The translations under genes were made by a program, and so were the position numbers. Positions 38,116 through 48,135 of a stretch of DNA of 50,000 nt are shown here, piece after piece. The notes under the pieces are model-generated. The model did not search any database. It had not been told where the DNA came from and saw nothing but the letters and a program-made list of their open reading frames with translations. Numbering within the stretch: position 1 is the first letter of the stretch; each line of letters opens with the position of its first letter. Source of the stretch: Prorocentrum cordatum (Eukaryota; Sar; Dinophyceae; Prorocentrales; Prorocentraceae); the NCBI GenBank assembly GCA_963575745.1, contig CAUYUJ010016156.1, positions 120,001-170,000 on the forward strand, read 5' to 3'.

Positions 38116-38194
38116 CCCCAGGTCCCGGGAGTCCGGTTTTGGGGGGGGGATGGGATTTCCCCCCGCCTGGGTTTATAAAAATATAGGAAGAGGA

Positions 38195-38239
38195 CGATAT
38201 GTATATACATATATCTATATATCTATATATCTATATATA

Positions 38240-38274
<35 letters not shown>

Positions 38275-38350
38275 ATATCTATATATCTATATATCTATCC
38301 ATCTATCTATCTATCTATCTATATATATCTATCTATCTATCTATCTGTAT
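38195..38350. repeat. TATC/TATA microsatellite
   Basis: (TATC)n alternating with TATATC. Confidence 0.95.
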
Positions 38351-38504
38351 ATTGCACAATCTATGTAGCTCATCAGATGCTGTGCGCTATTCCTGGACCA
38401 ATCTATGTGGTGCAATTGGTTTTAACAAACGAGTTGACACATCCCGCGCTCTTGCAAAAATCCCACCCACCCACCCGCAACTTGGTTTGCAAAACCCACG
38501 AAGA

Positions 38505-39055
38505 CGACAGTGACGACACCGACGACGACGACGACGACACCGACGACGACGACGTCAACGACGCCGACGACGACGACGACGACGACGACGGCGGCGACGA
38601 CGACGACGACGCCGACGTCGGCGACAACGAACACGACGACGACGTCGACGCCGACGTCGCCAACGAAGACGACGACGAGGGAGGAGGGAGGACGACGACG
38701 GCGACAACGACGACAACGATAACAACGACGAGGGAGGAGGGAGGACGGCGACGACGCGAAGGACGAAGGAGGAAGGACGGCGACGCCGCCGACGACAACG
38801 ACGAGGGAGGAGGGAAGACGACGACGACGACAACGACGAGGACGACGACGACGACGGCGCGATAGGAGGGACGACGACGAGACGCCGACGACGGACGACG
38901 ACGACGACGACGACGAGGGAGGAAGAGGAAGGACGACCACGGCGACAACGACGACGGAAACGACCACGACGCCAAAGAGGACGACGACGACGAACACGAG
39001 GAAAGACCGAGGACGACGTAGGCGACGACGACGACGACGACGCGGGAGGAGGGAG

Positions 39056-39086
<31 letters not shown>

Positions 39087-39095
39087 CAAGAGCGC
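38505..39095. repeat. GAC trinucleotide satellite (~590 bp)
   Basis: (GAC)n with CGAGGGAGGAGGGAGGACG interspersions at semi-regular distances (38678, 38730, 38805, 38915, 39047). Poly-Asp and poly-Val frames on the two strands are artefacts. Confidence 0.9.
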
Positions 39096-39119
39096 GCGCG
39101 CACGCTTTTGTTGAAACTC

Positions 39120-39545
39120 CGTGTTGCGAAACCTTGGGTTTTTGTAGGTTTTTTGGACACACGATTTCGACATCCTTCCGAAACCAATGGGTTGTGACGG
39201 TTTTCGGCATACGCGCGCGACGACGCGCGCGTCTGCACTTCGTCCCATTTTTTGCAAAGGATTCTGGCGACGGCACACGCGCAACGGCGTTCGACAGATT
39301 TCGACATGCGCGCGCGAAGCCCGTTTGGTAGCATGTTTTGAAAATATTGAAAACCTGTGGCTTTTTTAAAGATTGCGAAATCAGTTGCAAACCGTTGTTA
39401 CGAAACCCTTTGTTTTTGGATGTGTTTTGGCAACTCGATTGCGAAATCCTTCCGGCACCGAGAGTTTTTGAAGGATTTCGGCATGCGCGCGCGACGACGC
39501 GCGCGTGTGCACTTCGTCCCATGTGTTGCAAGGGATTCGCGAAAA
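39120..39545 (+). repeat. ~140 bp direct repeat with GCGCGCGACGACGCGCGC
   Basis: GAAACC(T/C)T(T/G)(G/T)GTTTTTG starts copies at 39128 and 39402. Each continues through a (C/T)CGATT(T/G)CGA stretch and CCTTCCG, then GCGCGCGACGACGCGCGCG and CACTTCGTCCCAT. Relatives lie at 41290-41660 (GGCATGCGCGCG, GCGCAACGGCGTTC). Confidence 0.75.
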
Positions 39546-39754
39546 ACTGCTGTTAGAACAACAAATGTCACCGCATAGTGTTTTTTTTTTTTTACAAAGG
39601 GAACCTCAGAGGGGGGGATACCGGTGGGCATGTGACATTGCGATTTCAAATATAAGATGGACATATGGCCAGAATCATATACGATTTACATATCCGAAAG
39701 GGGGGCCGATAACGCGCGGGGGGGGTAGATTCTATTCTGTTTCCAGAAAAGAGA

Positions 39755-40862
39755 ATTTAAGTGGTGCCATCTACGTGGTGCAATCAATGCTGTGCAATAT
39801 CTGTGGTGCAGTATGTATGCTGCAATCTATGTGGTACAATCAACGCGGTGCGCAACATATGCGTTACAACCGGCCGTGCTGCAACCTGCGTGGTGCAAAA
39901 AATATTGTGCAGTGGATGTGGCGCGATAGTTGTGGTGCTTTATACGCAATGCATTTATTGTGGTGCCATCTACGTGATGCAGCATGCGATGTGCAATCTA
40001 TGAGGTACCACATACGCTGTGCAATATACCCAAAGCAATGTCTGTAGTGCAATATACGTGGTGCAACCCGTGTGGGCAATCTACGTGGTGCGATACACGT
40101 GGTGCAATCCATACGGTGCAAGATCACTTGTGCAACCTATGTGGTGCAATAAATGTAGTACAATCGCCGTGGTGCAATAAATGTGGCGTAGTTGTCGTGG
40201 GGCAAGCTGTGCGGTGCAGCCCACGTGGTGCAATCGATGCTGTGTGATTTGTTTATGTTGTGCAACCCACGTGGTGCCATTTAGGCGGAGCAATACCGGT
40301 GGCGTATAATACGTTTTGTGTTGTGCCATCGAGGCGGTGCACAATTTATGCGTTGCAACAGGCGTGCTGCAACCTGTGTGGTGAAACCAATGGTGAGCAA
40401 CACCTGGTGTTTACTTTTCGTGGTGCGATTTGGGCGCTGCTACCTGTGTGGTGCAATCTACGTGGTGCAACCTGTGACGTGCGACCTGCGTGCTGCAAAA
40501 TATGTCGTGCAATTAACTGGCTTTCTGCAGCGTCTGTTGTGCTATATATATATATATATGGAGCAATGTTTGCGGGGACATGTGCGTGGTGCATTATATG
40601 TGGTGCAGCCCGCGTGGTGCATTACATGTTCTGCAACCTACGTGGTGCAATCCATGTGGTGCAACCGCCGTGGTGCAACGTATGTGGTGCAATAGTTGCG
40701 GGGCAACCCGTGCGGTACAACCTATGTGGTGCATTCGATGTGGTGCGGCGTGTGTTGTGCAATCCCTGTGGCGCCATCCACGTGGTGGATTATATGTGGC
40801 GCAACCAACGTGGTGCAGTCCACGTGGTGCAATCTATGTGGCACAATCTACGCAGTGTCATC
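39755..40862 (+). repeat. GTGGTGCAATCTACG degenerate satellite (~1.1 kb)
   Basis: Dozens of 14-20 bp units of the type GTGGTGCAATCTATGT, with a (TA)n insertion at 40542-40560. Open frames (WCNLCGAIYVVQ-like) merely translate the repeat. Confidence 0.85.
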
Positions 40863-41290
40863 TACCCTGCCAGAATTAAAATTGACGACTGGCCCGCTCA
40901 CGCAATCATCCCGCCCGCCCACCCGCAACTTGGTGTGCAACAGACACATTCGGCGACGATTGCGATGGCTGCTTGGCGCTGTCTGGCGCCTCGCTGCGGC
41001 CGCGCTAGCGCGCGCAGGTTTCGCGCGCGGAGCGGCCAGCTAGTCTGGCGCGACGGGCGCAGCCGCGATGGTGCTGACTGCTGGGGACTTCCCAACGCGT
41101 GTCGGAGGCCGCGCTGACGCGCGGGCACTTCAGTGCGAGTCGGTGACTCGGGCGGGCGCGGTATCGTGGCGACGTCGACAACGGCAGACACGATGACGAT
41201 TGTCGCGAAGGTGGTGGCGACGGTGACGAGGACGACGGCAGAGCCAATGACGGCGCCGACGCTGGCCACGCTGATGCCGATGATGGTATC
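40863..41290. other. No gene recognised
   Basis: CCACCCGCAACTTGG at 40919-40933 also occurs at 38469-38483, where the same transition from GTGGTGCAAT repeats is seen. A loose CGACG-rich part follows (41160-41280). Confidence 0.35.
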
Positions 41291-41660
41291 CACGCGTCAG
41301 TGATGAAGCGTTCAGGCGGATTTCGACATGTGCTCGCGGCCGATGGGTGCGAGTGGCACGCGTGGAATTAGTTGACAGGGATCGTGCCCCCCAGCACGCG
41401 CGCAACGGCGTTCAAATGATTTCGGCATGCGCGCGAGAGGCCCGTTGGGTCGCATTTGGTGCACGCATTGAAAACCGATGGTTTCCGCCAAGACCTCGCG
41501 AGAGCGCGCGCGCAGACTTGTTCTTGCACGGTCATGTTGCAAACCTATGTATAGTTTCCTGCTTAGGGGCAGATGATTGTGAATTCTTTGTGCCATCTAC
41601 GGATTTCGAATAATTTTGGCATGCGCGCGCTACTACACGCGCTTTGGCATTTCGCAGAGC
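41290..41660 (+). repeat. Diverged relatives of the 39.1 kb repeat
   Basis: ATTTCGACATGTGCTCGCGG, GCGCAACGGCGTTCAAATGA, TTTCGGCATGCGCGCGAG and TGGCATGCGCGCGCTACTAC match landmarks of 39170-39545. Confidence 0.55.
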
Positions 41661-41880
41661 TTTTGCACGGGAATTCTGCACATTGATGACTTGTGATAGA
41701 CGAATGTGTGCGCATAGTCTTTCTCAAATGGATGGCGGGGGAATGGATATCGGGTTGATTGGAATGGTATGAGTTCAGATTTAGAGTGAACGCTGGTGCA
41801 GAACCACATGCACATTTCACCTGGGGCGAACGGTTACTCCCACCGCCCGGAATGTGGTAGACCCCGATTTTTTCCAGAAC
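41661..41880. other. No gene recognised
   Basis: Ordinary composition; no motif or repeat recognised. Confidence 0.3.
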
Positions 41881-41899
41881 GGGGGATCTATGTGAAATG

Positions 41900-42190
41900 G
41901 AGACGGGGCGGCGACGGCGAGCACGGAACCACCAGACCGACAATCATTGTCGGTCTAGCGGCTCCGTGCTCGCTGTCGTCTGGGCGGCGACAGCGGCGAC
42001 AAGGCGGCGACGGCGAACACGGAACCGCCAAACCGACAACCCCCGCCCGAACGACGGGCGGCGATGAGGTGGCGACAGGGCGGCGGCGGCGAGCATGGCG
42101 CCGCTAGACCGACAATCCCGCCCAGACGACGGGCGGCAACGAGGCGGCGACGGGGCGTCGACGGCGAGCACGGAGCTGCCAGACCAACAC
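41900..42190 (+). repeat. GCGACGGCGAGCACGG tandem repeat with a near-perfect palindrome
   Basis: Four units (GGCGACGGCGAGCACGGAAC and variants) near 41910, 42007, 42084 and 42157. At 41913-41980 one unit is followed at once by its reverse complement: GACGGCGAGCACGG...CCGACAAT, then ATTGTCGG...CCGTGCTCGCTGTC, arms about 33 bp. Confidence 0.75.
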
Positions 42191-42199
42191 CCACCCCAG

Positions 42200-42559
42200 T
42201 TCCAGTGCAGTTGAACACAAGTAAGAAAGACGTCAAGACAAGCACTGTTTGGGGAATGGTAAAAAGCATAGAATCGACAAGCCGAAATGACTTTTGAAAA
42301 CTTTCGCTTCTCGCATGCTCTTTGCGGAACATCTCTGGGCCTCTCCAAAACATAGTATGGCAATCATGGAACCGTGTGGGCGTCGAAAGACCCACTTTGG
42401 AGTGCCGTGAACTCGCCAGGGTGTTTCATGCGGAGCGCTGCGTCTTGCGAGCCGCTTGGGGCATCCTTGAAGTGCTATGGGCAGGAATCGAGGGCCCAGG
42501 AACTTGCACATTGCGCTCATGTTTTGCACGCGCTTCGTCCAGAAATGTAGCACAGATAG
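42200..42559. other. No gene recognised
   Basis: Short frames on both strands; no motif. Confidence 0.3.
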
Positions 42560-42712
42560 CCTTGGGCTCCGACATTGCATCCCGCAACTCGCTGAGCAGC
42601 TGTCGACTTTGGGCTCCATATTCGCAATCAACATCTCGCTGAGCAGCGGCATGCCCGCGTTTGCTGCTCCCCTCTGTCACACGTGCTGATCTCAGCGCTG
42701 TGGCCAACCAAG
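42560..42712 (-). pseudogene. Degenerate PPR-type fragment
   Basis: The minus strand has CTCGCTGAGCAGC complements twice (42590, 42632), the LLSEM position of PPR units, and HSAEISTC near the unit start, but the frame is broken. Confidence 0.35.
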
Positions 42713-42929
42713 TCAGATGCATGGAATGGTTTCCGTTGCGGCTTCCTGCGCGAATGCCGCCGAGAAACGCAACATACGGATGTTCGCCGACGCAATCACA
42801 GCGGTTGCCCACCAGGTTCCCACACGCAGAGTGCTTCGCAAGACACTCGAAAACGCGAAAGACCTATTCCAAGACAGCCCGGGAACCCTGCCGAGTTGCG
42901 AGACGACCTCTCATACGCTGTAATGCCCA

Positions 42930-43076
42930 AATGGTAACCGATGTCGTTCGTCTCCAAATTGCACTCCCGCATCTCGCTGAGCAACGACAACGCATGCCGC
43001 CACTGGCCGCATCTCTCACAAGCGCAGATCGCAGAGTTGTAGCTGACTGCGGCTGTTCCGTCCACGACAGCCGACT
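42930..43076 (-). pseudogene. PPR-type repeat fragment (diverged)
   Basis: The minus strand reads VSYNSAICACERCGQWRHAL then SLLSEMRECNLETNDIGY with a second unit beginning GITAYERS. The upstream flank VDGTAA replaces VDGVHGSAL. It differs more from the consensus than the other units, so it is probably older or belongs to a different PPR gene. Confidence 0.55.
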
Positions 43077-43974
43077 CGCGCGCAGGGGTGAACACCGCTT
43101 GCCTGCTGTCCTGCTTGCGCGGCAGCATGCGCGCATGCTTTGTTTCCGCCTGTCGGCCAAGCAACCTTCTGCTCAGCGGTCTTGCGTGCATGCTGGCCAG
43201 CGTCCCTACTGCAATGCCTGCTGGCTTGCCTGTGTGCTTGCTTCGCCGCCTGCTCGCTGGCAGCCAAGATCACGGGGCATTTCGGCCACACCCGCGGAGG
43301 GCTCGTGCCAGGTCGACGCGCCGAGGAGGCTGGTTTCTTTTGTTGGGGGGAGGGGGGGGCACCGCCTCGGCGGGTGGTCGGCGGACGGCGTTGGATGTGG
43401 GGTGCGGGAAGCTTGAGGGTGAGCACGCCGAGCATGCCTGCTGCGCCTTCGCAGTGGATGCGAGGGTGTGCGTGCTCGGGTCTCGGCGGAGGGGTGCGGA
43501 GGTGTGGACGTCTCTGCCTGGGATGCGACGTGCCGCGCAGGGTGCCATCCCTTGAGCCGGATTTGATGGTTCGAGCACTGCTGTCGCGCTGCGCGGTTCC
43601 GAAGATCGCGGGGTGAGGAGCTGCGGCGTAATGCAAGCCTGGACCAGTATTCGCCGTTTGATCGTTGTGTCCCCGGTTGGCTCGTCGCACGAGGCTCCCG
43701 AGGCCTGTTGTACGTTCCGCGAGGCATCTGGGATAGTGGTGAGGGGCGCATCTTTGGCTACCTTCGGTGCTAAGTGGCAGGTGCGAGGTGCGCGGTTTCC
43801 CATTTTATTGCTGCCGAGCGCGGGAGCAGTAGGAGTTTGCAGCACAGGGACATGAAGGACGAGAGGAAGATGAATGCTCAGAAGGAGGAGCGCACCGAAA
43901 CGCAGGGGCAGATTGGCACGACAAGAGAAACGGAGAACCAAACTCTGCGACTGGATAAGGTGCACCAGCAGAAG
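43077..43974. other. No gene recognised
   Basis: GC-rich, overlapping open frames on both strands (cysteine/alanine-rich on plus) without motifs. CTGCTTGC-type simple repeats lie near 43095-43260. No period found after 43300. Confidence 0.3.
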
Positions 43975-44127
43975 TGAAGGGGCCCTGGGCACAAATAACA
44001 CGATTCCCCATACTTTCCCATATTTTCTGGGTTTTTGTCTTCCCCCCCACTGCCCATATTTTCCCATATTCTCCTGGGAGTCGACGATTCAGTATTGTGT
44101 CTGTGTGTTTCTTTCTCTCCTGAACGA
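43975..44127 (+). repeat. Dispersed repeat R, copy 3
   Basis: GAAGGGGCCCTGGGCACAAA, CGATTCCCCATACTTTCCCA, GTTTTTGTCTTCCCCCCCAC, CTCCTGGGAGTCGACGAT and TATTGTGTCTGTGTGTTTC in the same order as the copy at 3437. Confidence 0.7.
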
Positions 44128-44244
44128 GGTCGCGGGCGTTGGTGGAGCGCTGCGGGCTCGACTTCGACTGGGCGATCGCCTTCGTCCAATGGGTGCTCGC
44201 TCAGCCGCGCATCGCCACCGTGCGGGTCGGAGGCATCTTGAATT

Positions 44245-44380
44245 GATGGGCCTGTTTTCCACCACCACCACCATAAGTTGGAGAGGGAGGTAGTCCTCCT
44301 CCTCCTCCACCTCCTCCTCTTCGCCCTCCTCCCCTTCCCCCCTCCAACTTCTGGTGGTGGTGGTGGAAAACAGGCCCATC
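44245..44380. repeat. Foldback with microsatellite loop
   Basis: GATGGGCCTGTTTTCCACCA at 44245 and TGGTGGAAAACAGGCCCATC ending at 44380 are perfect inverted repeats. Pairing continues through CCACCACC.TAAGTTGGAG against CTCCAACTT.TGGTGGTGG. The loop is a CTC tract. Confidence 0.85.
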
Positions 44381-44559
44381 ATGAATGCCGCAGGGGGGTC
44401 CATTGGAATGGCGGAGGCGTCTTGGGCCTAGGAGGGGTTTCCTGGGGACTCTTGGGGGTCTTCCTGGCTTCTGGTGGCGTCTGGGAGACTCGCTGGCCGT
44501 CTCGGGGGCCAGATGAGAGGGGGCCACATGTCGCGGGGGCTCCCCAGCCACCACCGTGT

Positions 44560-44705
44560 CAATGTTGAGCCGCACTGTCTATGCCTCGCTTTCCTGGGGC
44601 GTTGCTGAGTTCCTGATCGTTAACATGTGCCATGTGTGCGGAGCTACACTGTCAATGCCGCGCTTTCCTGTGGCTTTGCTGTGTTCCTGCTCGCAACGCG
44701 CACCG
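44560..44705 (+). repeat. 74 bp tandem duplication
   Basis: CACTGTCTATGCCTCGCTTT (44573) and CACTGTCAATGCCGCGCTTT (44647), each followed by CCTG(G/T)GGC and GAGTTCCTGATCG or GTGTTCCTGCTCG. Confidence 0.7.
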
Positions 44706-44744
44706 CCAGAGGCGGCGGAGAGCTTGAGAGATCCACCTACCAAA

Positions 44745-44995
44745 AGTGTCAGATCGGGTTCGCTTGTAGGCGGTCTTGAGGTCTATTGGGCAGCTCTTAG
44801 GCCGCCTTGGGGCCCTCTTGAGGGCGCCTTGGGCTTGGAGGCCCGCAGAAGCGAACACCCAAGAAATCCGCAAAACGAACTAGGGCGTCTGGGCTGTGGT
44901 GGGGCGCTCTTGGGCCGCTCTCTGGGTCAATCTTGGAGCTCTCCCCAGCATCTGGGCGCCCACCCAAGTGGAGCCGCCCGAGCATCGCAGTCCGG
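44745..44995 (-). repeat. P-type arm, degenerate
   Basis: GGCCGCCTTGGGGCCCTCTT-type units; no clear core. Confidence 0.45.
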
Positions 44996-45009
44996 GGACG
45001 GGACGTTTG

Positions 45010-45205
45010 TCGGGTCGGGCGAAAGGGGGGGATAGCAAAGGGGGGGTTTGAGAATCAGCTCACGTAGCTGATTTTCCCGGCGCCTCCCGGCGCCGGAGGC
45101 GACTATGTATCGAGGAATGGGCCCCTCGGTGAGGCCGAAACCAGCTGCATGCAGCAAATTTCGTAACCCCCCCCTTTCCCAATCCCCCCCTTTCGCCCGG
45201 CCCGA
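45010..45205. mobile_element. Inverted-repeat element with G7 blocks in the ends
   Basis: TCGGGTCGGGCGAAAGGGGG at the left pairs with CCCCCTTTCGCCCGGCCCGA at the right. Pairing extends through GATAGCAAAGGGGGGGTT against AACCCCCCCCTTTCCCAATC, about 40 bp. Interior has its own hairpin (ATCAGCTCACGTAGCTGAT). Confidence 0.75.
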
Positions 45206-45239
45206 GTTTGGCACCGCATGGGCACTCCTGGCACTCACG

Positions 45240-45508
45240 TTGCCCGGTATCCTGACATAGATGGCGTTGGGCTCCAGCTTCGCGCCCCGTATCTCGCCGA
45301 GCAGCGCCAGGGCCCGCTGCCACTGCTCGCCCTTCTCGCACGCGCTGATCCCAGCGCTGTAGCCGATAACGTCGGGCTGCAGCTTCGCCTCCCGCATCTC
45401 GCCGAGCAGCGCCAGGGCCCGCTGCCACTGCTCGCCCTTCTCGCACGCGCTGATCCCAGCGTTGTAGGAGACTAGGGCTGACCCGTGGACTCCGTCCACT
45501 TGCGGGGT
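45240..45508 (-). CDS. Tandem pair of PPR units (gene fragment)
   Basis: The minus strand reads VDGVHGSALVSYNAGISACE, KGEQWQRALALLGEMREAKL, QPDVIGYSAGISACEKGEQW, then QRALALLGEIRGAKLEPNAI. The two units are exactly 105 bp apart (GTTGT at 45461, GCTGT at 45356), the 35-codon spacing of pentatricopeptide repeats. PPR proteins bind single-stranded RNA, mostly in plastids and mitochondria. The surrounding frame (44927-45568) is open, but the parts outside the two units are not PPR-like and run into an inverted-repeat element. It could be an exon of a larger gene or a truncated copy. It is the best-preserved PPR locus in the window. Confidence 0.5.
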
Positions 45509-45850
45509 GGAGGGAGTACTGCTGGAAGGCGCACCTGATGACGTTGGGCTCCTTGTTCGCCTGGCCAACGACGCTTGTCATGAGGACCCTCTCGAAACGC
45601 TCTCGGAGGCTTCATGGCCGCCGCTTGTTGTGCTGAGTGTTGCCTGCTGCTACTCGCTGCTGTTTGCTTTGTCGTTCTTCTGCTGCCGCCTGCGGTTTGA
45701 CTGGTGTGGGCTGCTGCTTGCTACGGCTTGGTGCTGCTGCTAGCTTTTTGCCTGGTGCTGGATGTTGCTGCATGCTGCATGATGCTGAATGACGCTTGCG
45801 TTGTCAACGCGTGCTGCTGATGATGCACGGCTCTTTAGTGTCTGCGAAAT
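45509..45850. other. No gene recognised; GCTGCTGC-rich part
   Basis: TGCTGCT/GCTGCATGCTGC-type simple sequence from 45640 to 45800. Confidence 0.35.
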
Positions 45851-47338
45851 GCCTGTCGCCTCTCGTCCGCTCCCACCCTCCTGGAGGCAATTCTGAAACC
45901 ACTTAGGGCCTCGTGGGGGCCGTTTCGGAGCCACTTGGGGTCTTCTGGGCCTCCCGGGGAGGCTCTTAGGGCCCTCTTGGGCCGTCTTGGGTGCCTCTTG
46001 GGCCGTCTTGGGGCCAGCTGAGGCCGGCTTGGGCGCCTCTTGGGCTGTCCTGGGCCGTCTCGGGCCGCTCTTGGGGCCGTCTTGGGTGCCTCTTGAGCCG
46101 TCTTGGGCGCCTCCTGGGCCGTGCTGGGGCCGTCTTGCGGAGTCGTGGGGCCGTCTTGGGGCCCTCTTGGCCCGTTTCGGGCTCTCTTGGGGCCCTCTTC
46201 GGCCGTCTTGGAGCTGTCTGGGGGGCCTCTGGGACCGTCTTGGAGCGTCGGGAAGCCGAAAAGGCGAGGAGGCCGAAAACATCGAAAAACATAATGGAAA
46301 TCATCGATTTTTACCACTCGGGACCCTCTCTTGGGGCATCTTGGAGACCTCCGGAGCCGTCTTGGGCCAATCTTGAGCGTCTTGGGCTCATTTTTGGGCG
46401 TGCCGGGGCCCTCTGGGGCCATCTTGAAGGTCTCTTGAGGCCTTCCTTGGCGCGTCTTGGAGCGTCTCGGAGCGCGCCGGGGCCTGCTGGGGCCCGTCTT
46501 GGGGCCCTCTTGGCCCGTCTTGGGGCTCTCTTGGGGCCCTCTTCGGCTGTCTTGGAGCGGTCTGGGGGACCTCTGGGACCGTCTTGGAGCGTCGGGAAGC
46601 CGAAAAGGCGAGAAGGCCGAAAACATAGAAAAACACAATGGAAATCATAGATTTTTGCCACTCGGGGCCCTGTTGGGAGGCCTCTTGGGAAGCCTCTTGG
46701 GGCGTCTTGGAGACCTCTGGAGCCGTCTTGGGCCAATCTTGAGCGTCTTGGGCTCATTTTTGGGCGTGCCGGGGCCCTCTGGGGCCATCTTGAAGGTCTC
46801 TTGGGGCCTTCCTTGGCTCGTCTTGGAGCGTCTCGGAGCGCGCCGGGGCCTGCTGGGGCCCGTCTTGGGGCCCTCTTGGCCCGTCTTGACGCTCTCCTGG
46901 GGGCCTCTTCGGCTGTCTTGGAGCGGTCTTGGGGACCTCTGGGGCCGTCTTGGAGCCTCGGGAAGCCGAAAAGGCGAGAAGGCCAAAAACATAGAAAAAC
47001 ACAATGGAAATCCACGATCTCTGCCACTCGGGACCCTCTTAGGAGGCCTCTTGGGAGGCTTCTTGGGCCGTCTTGGAGGTCTCTGGAGCCGTCTTGGGCC
47101 AATCTCGAGCGTCTAAGCCCATCTTTGGGCGTGCCGGGGCCCTCTGGGGCCGTCTTGGTGGCCTCTCTGGGCCCTTTTGGCGTGTCTTGGGGCCTCCCGA
47201 GGCGGCCCGGGGCGGCCCAGGGCCAGCCTGGGGCCGTAAAGGGACGATTTTGTGCACTTGAGTGCCTGACTTTCTCGCACGCGCTTCCACCCGCCATATA
47301 GGAGAGACACCAGGGCGAACCCGTGGACTTCGCCCACG
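45851..47338 (-). repeat. Composite repeat P, copy 4 (three cores)
   Basis: Left border GCCTGTCGCCTCTCGTCCGC with GGAGGCAATTCTGAAACC; right border CCGCCATATAGGAGAGACAC and CCCGTGGACTTCGCCCACGA. Cores near 46275-46325, 46620-46665 and 46985-47035 (about 350 bp apart). Most diverged of the four copies at the right border. Confidence 0.75.
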
Positions 47339-47650
47339 ACCAGCAAGTCCCCCTGGCGCGCCTCCACGTTGGGCCCCCGCCCAGGAAAAAGTCACCCCGA
47401 AGCCTTCGGTGATTTTTTCCGGCCGCCTTTCCGAAGTCGCTTCCTCCTCTCCGTCCGCCTTCCGCTCCACGTCCGCCTGGACAGCCTTCGGAGCATCACA
47501 GACGGCTATGGTAGGTCTGCGGTGTGCCTCTCGCCGCTTGTCTGCTCCCCCTGGTTTGAACAATTTTGAAAGCACCAGGGGCCGAGAAAAAAATCAGCTG
47601 GAAGGCTCTGGTGACTTTTTTCCGGTTGACTTTTCGAAGCCTGATGGCGG
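47339..47650. other. No gene recognised; repeated GGTGA-T6-CCGG motif
   Basis: GGTGATTTTTTCCGGCCG near 47408 and GGTGACTTTTTTCCGGTTG near 47610; AAAAAGTCACCCCGAAG (47386) is their inverted relative. Confidence 0.35.
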
Positions 47651-48135
47651 GCGCAGCCTTCTCCTTGGGAACTGTTTGGGGGCCTCTCGGGGTTTCTTTT
47701 CGGCATCCTAGGGGCCTCTTGGGGCCCTCTGGGGCCATCTTGCGGCCTCCTGGGGTCCTCCTGGGGTCTTCTTGGGCCGTCTTGTATGCCTCTCGGGGCT
47801 GTCTGGGGCCGTCTTGGGCGCCTGTGGGGCCGTCTTGGGACCGTCTTGAGGCCCTCTTGGGCGCTCTTTGGCCGCTCTTGGGGCTTTCTTGGGTGCTTCT
47901 TGGGCTGTCATGGGCGCCACAGGAGCCGTCCAGGGGCCGTCTGGGGCCGTCGTGGAGGCCTGCTGGGACCCTCCTGGAGGACAAAACACGGGAAGTACGA
48001 AAATGCACGTTTTCTGGTAGCCCATATGGAGCGTTTTGGGGGCCTCTTGGAGAGCGATCTTGAGCGTCTCCGAGCGCTCTGGGACCGTCTCGGAAGCCCT
48101 CTTGAAGCGTCCTGGGACGTCTTGGGGCTCTGTTG
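47650..48135 (-). repeat. P-type arms with one decayed core
   Basis: GGGGCCGTCTTGGGACCGTC-type units; AAAACACGGGAAGTACGAAA near 47982-48001 is the core remnant. Confidence 0.55.

Noticed and set aside
38377-39531. Poly-Asp, poly-Thr and poly-Val proteins
   Set aside because: Frames of a GAC trinucleotide tract; all frames on both strands are open.
40260-41117. Cysteine-rich protein (CN-L/CGA-I pattern)
   Set aside because: It is a direct translation of the GTGGTGCAAT satellite.
42661-43416. Plus-strand 251-codon frame as a gene
   Set aside because: It is antisense to a PPR unit on the minus strand and its remainder is low-complexity cysteine/alanine-rich sequence.
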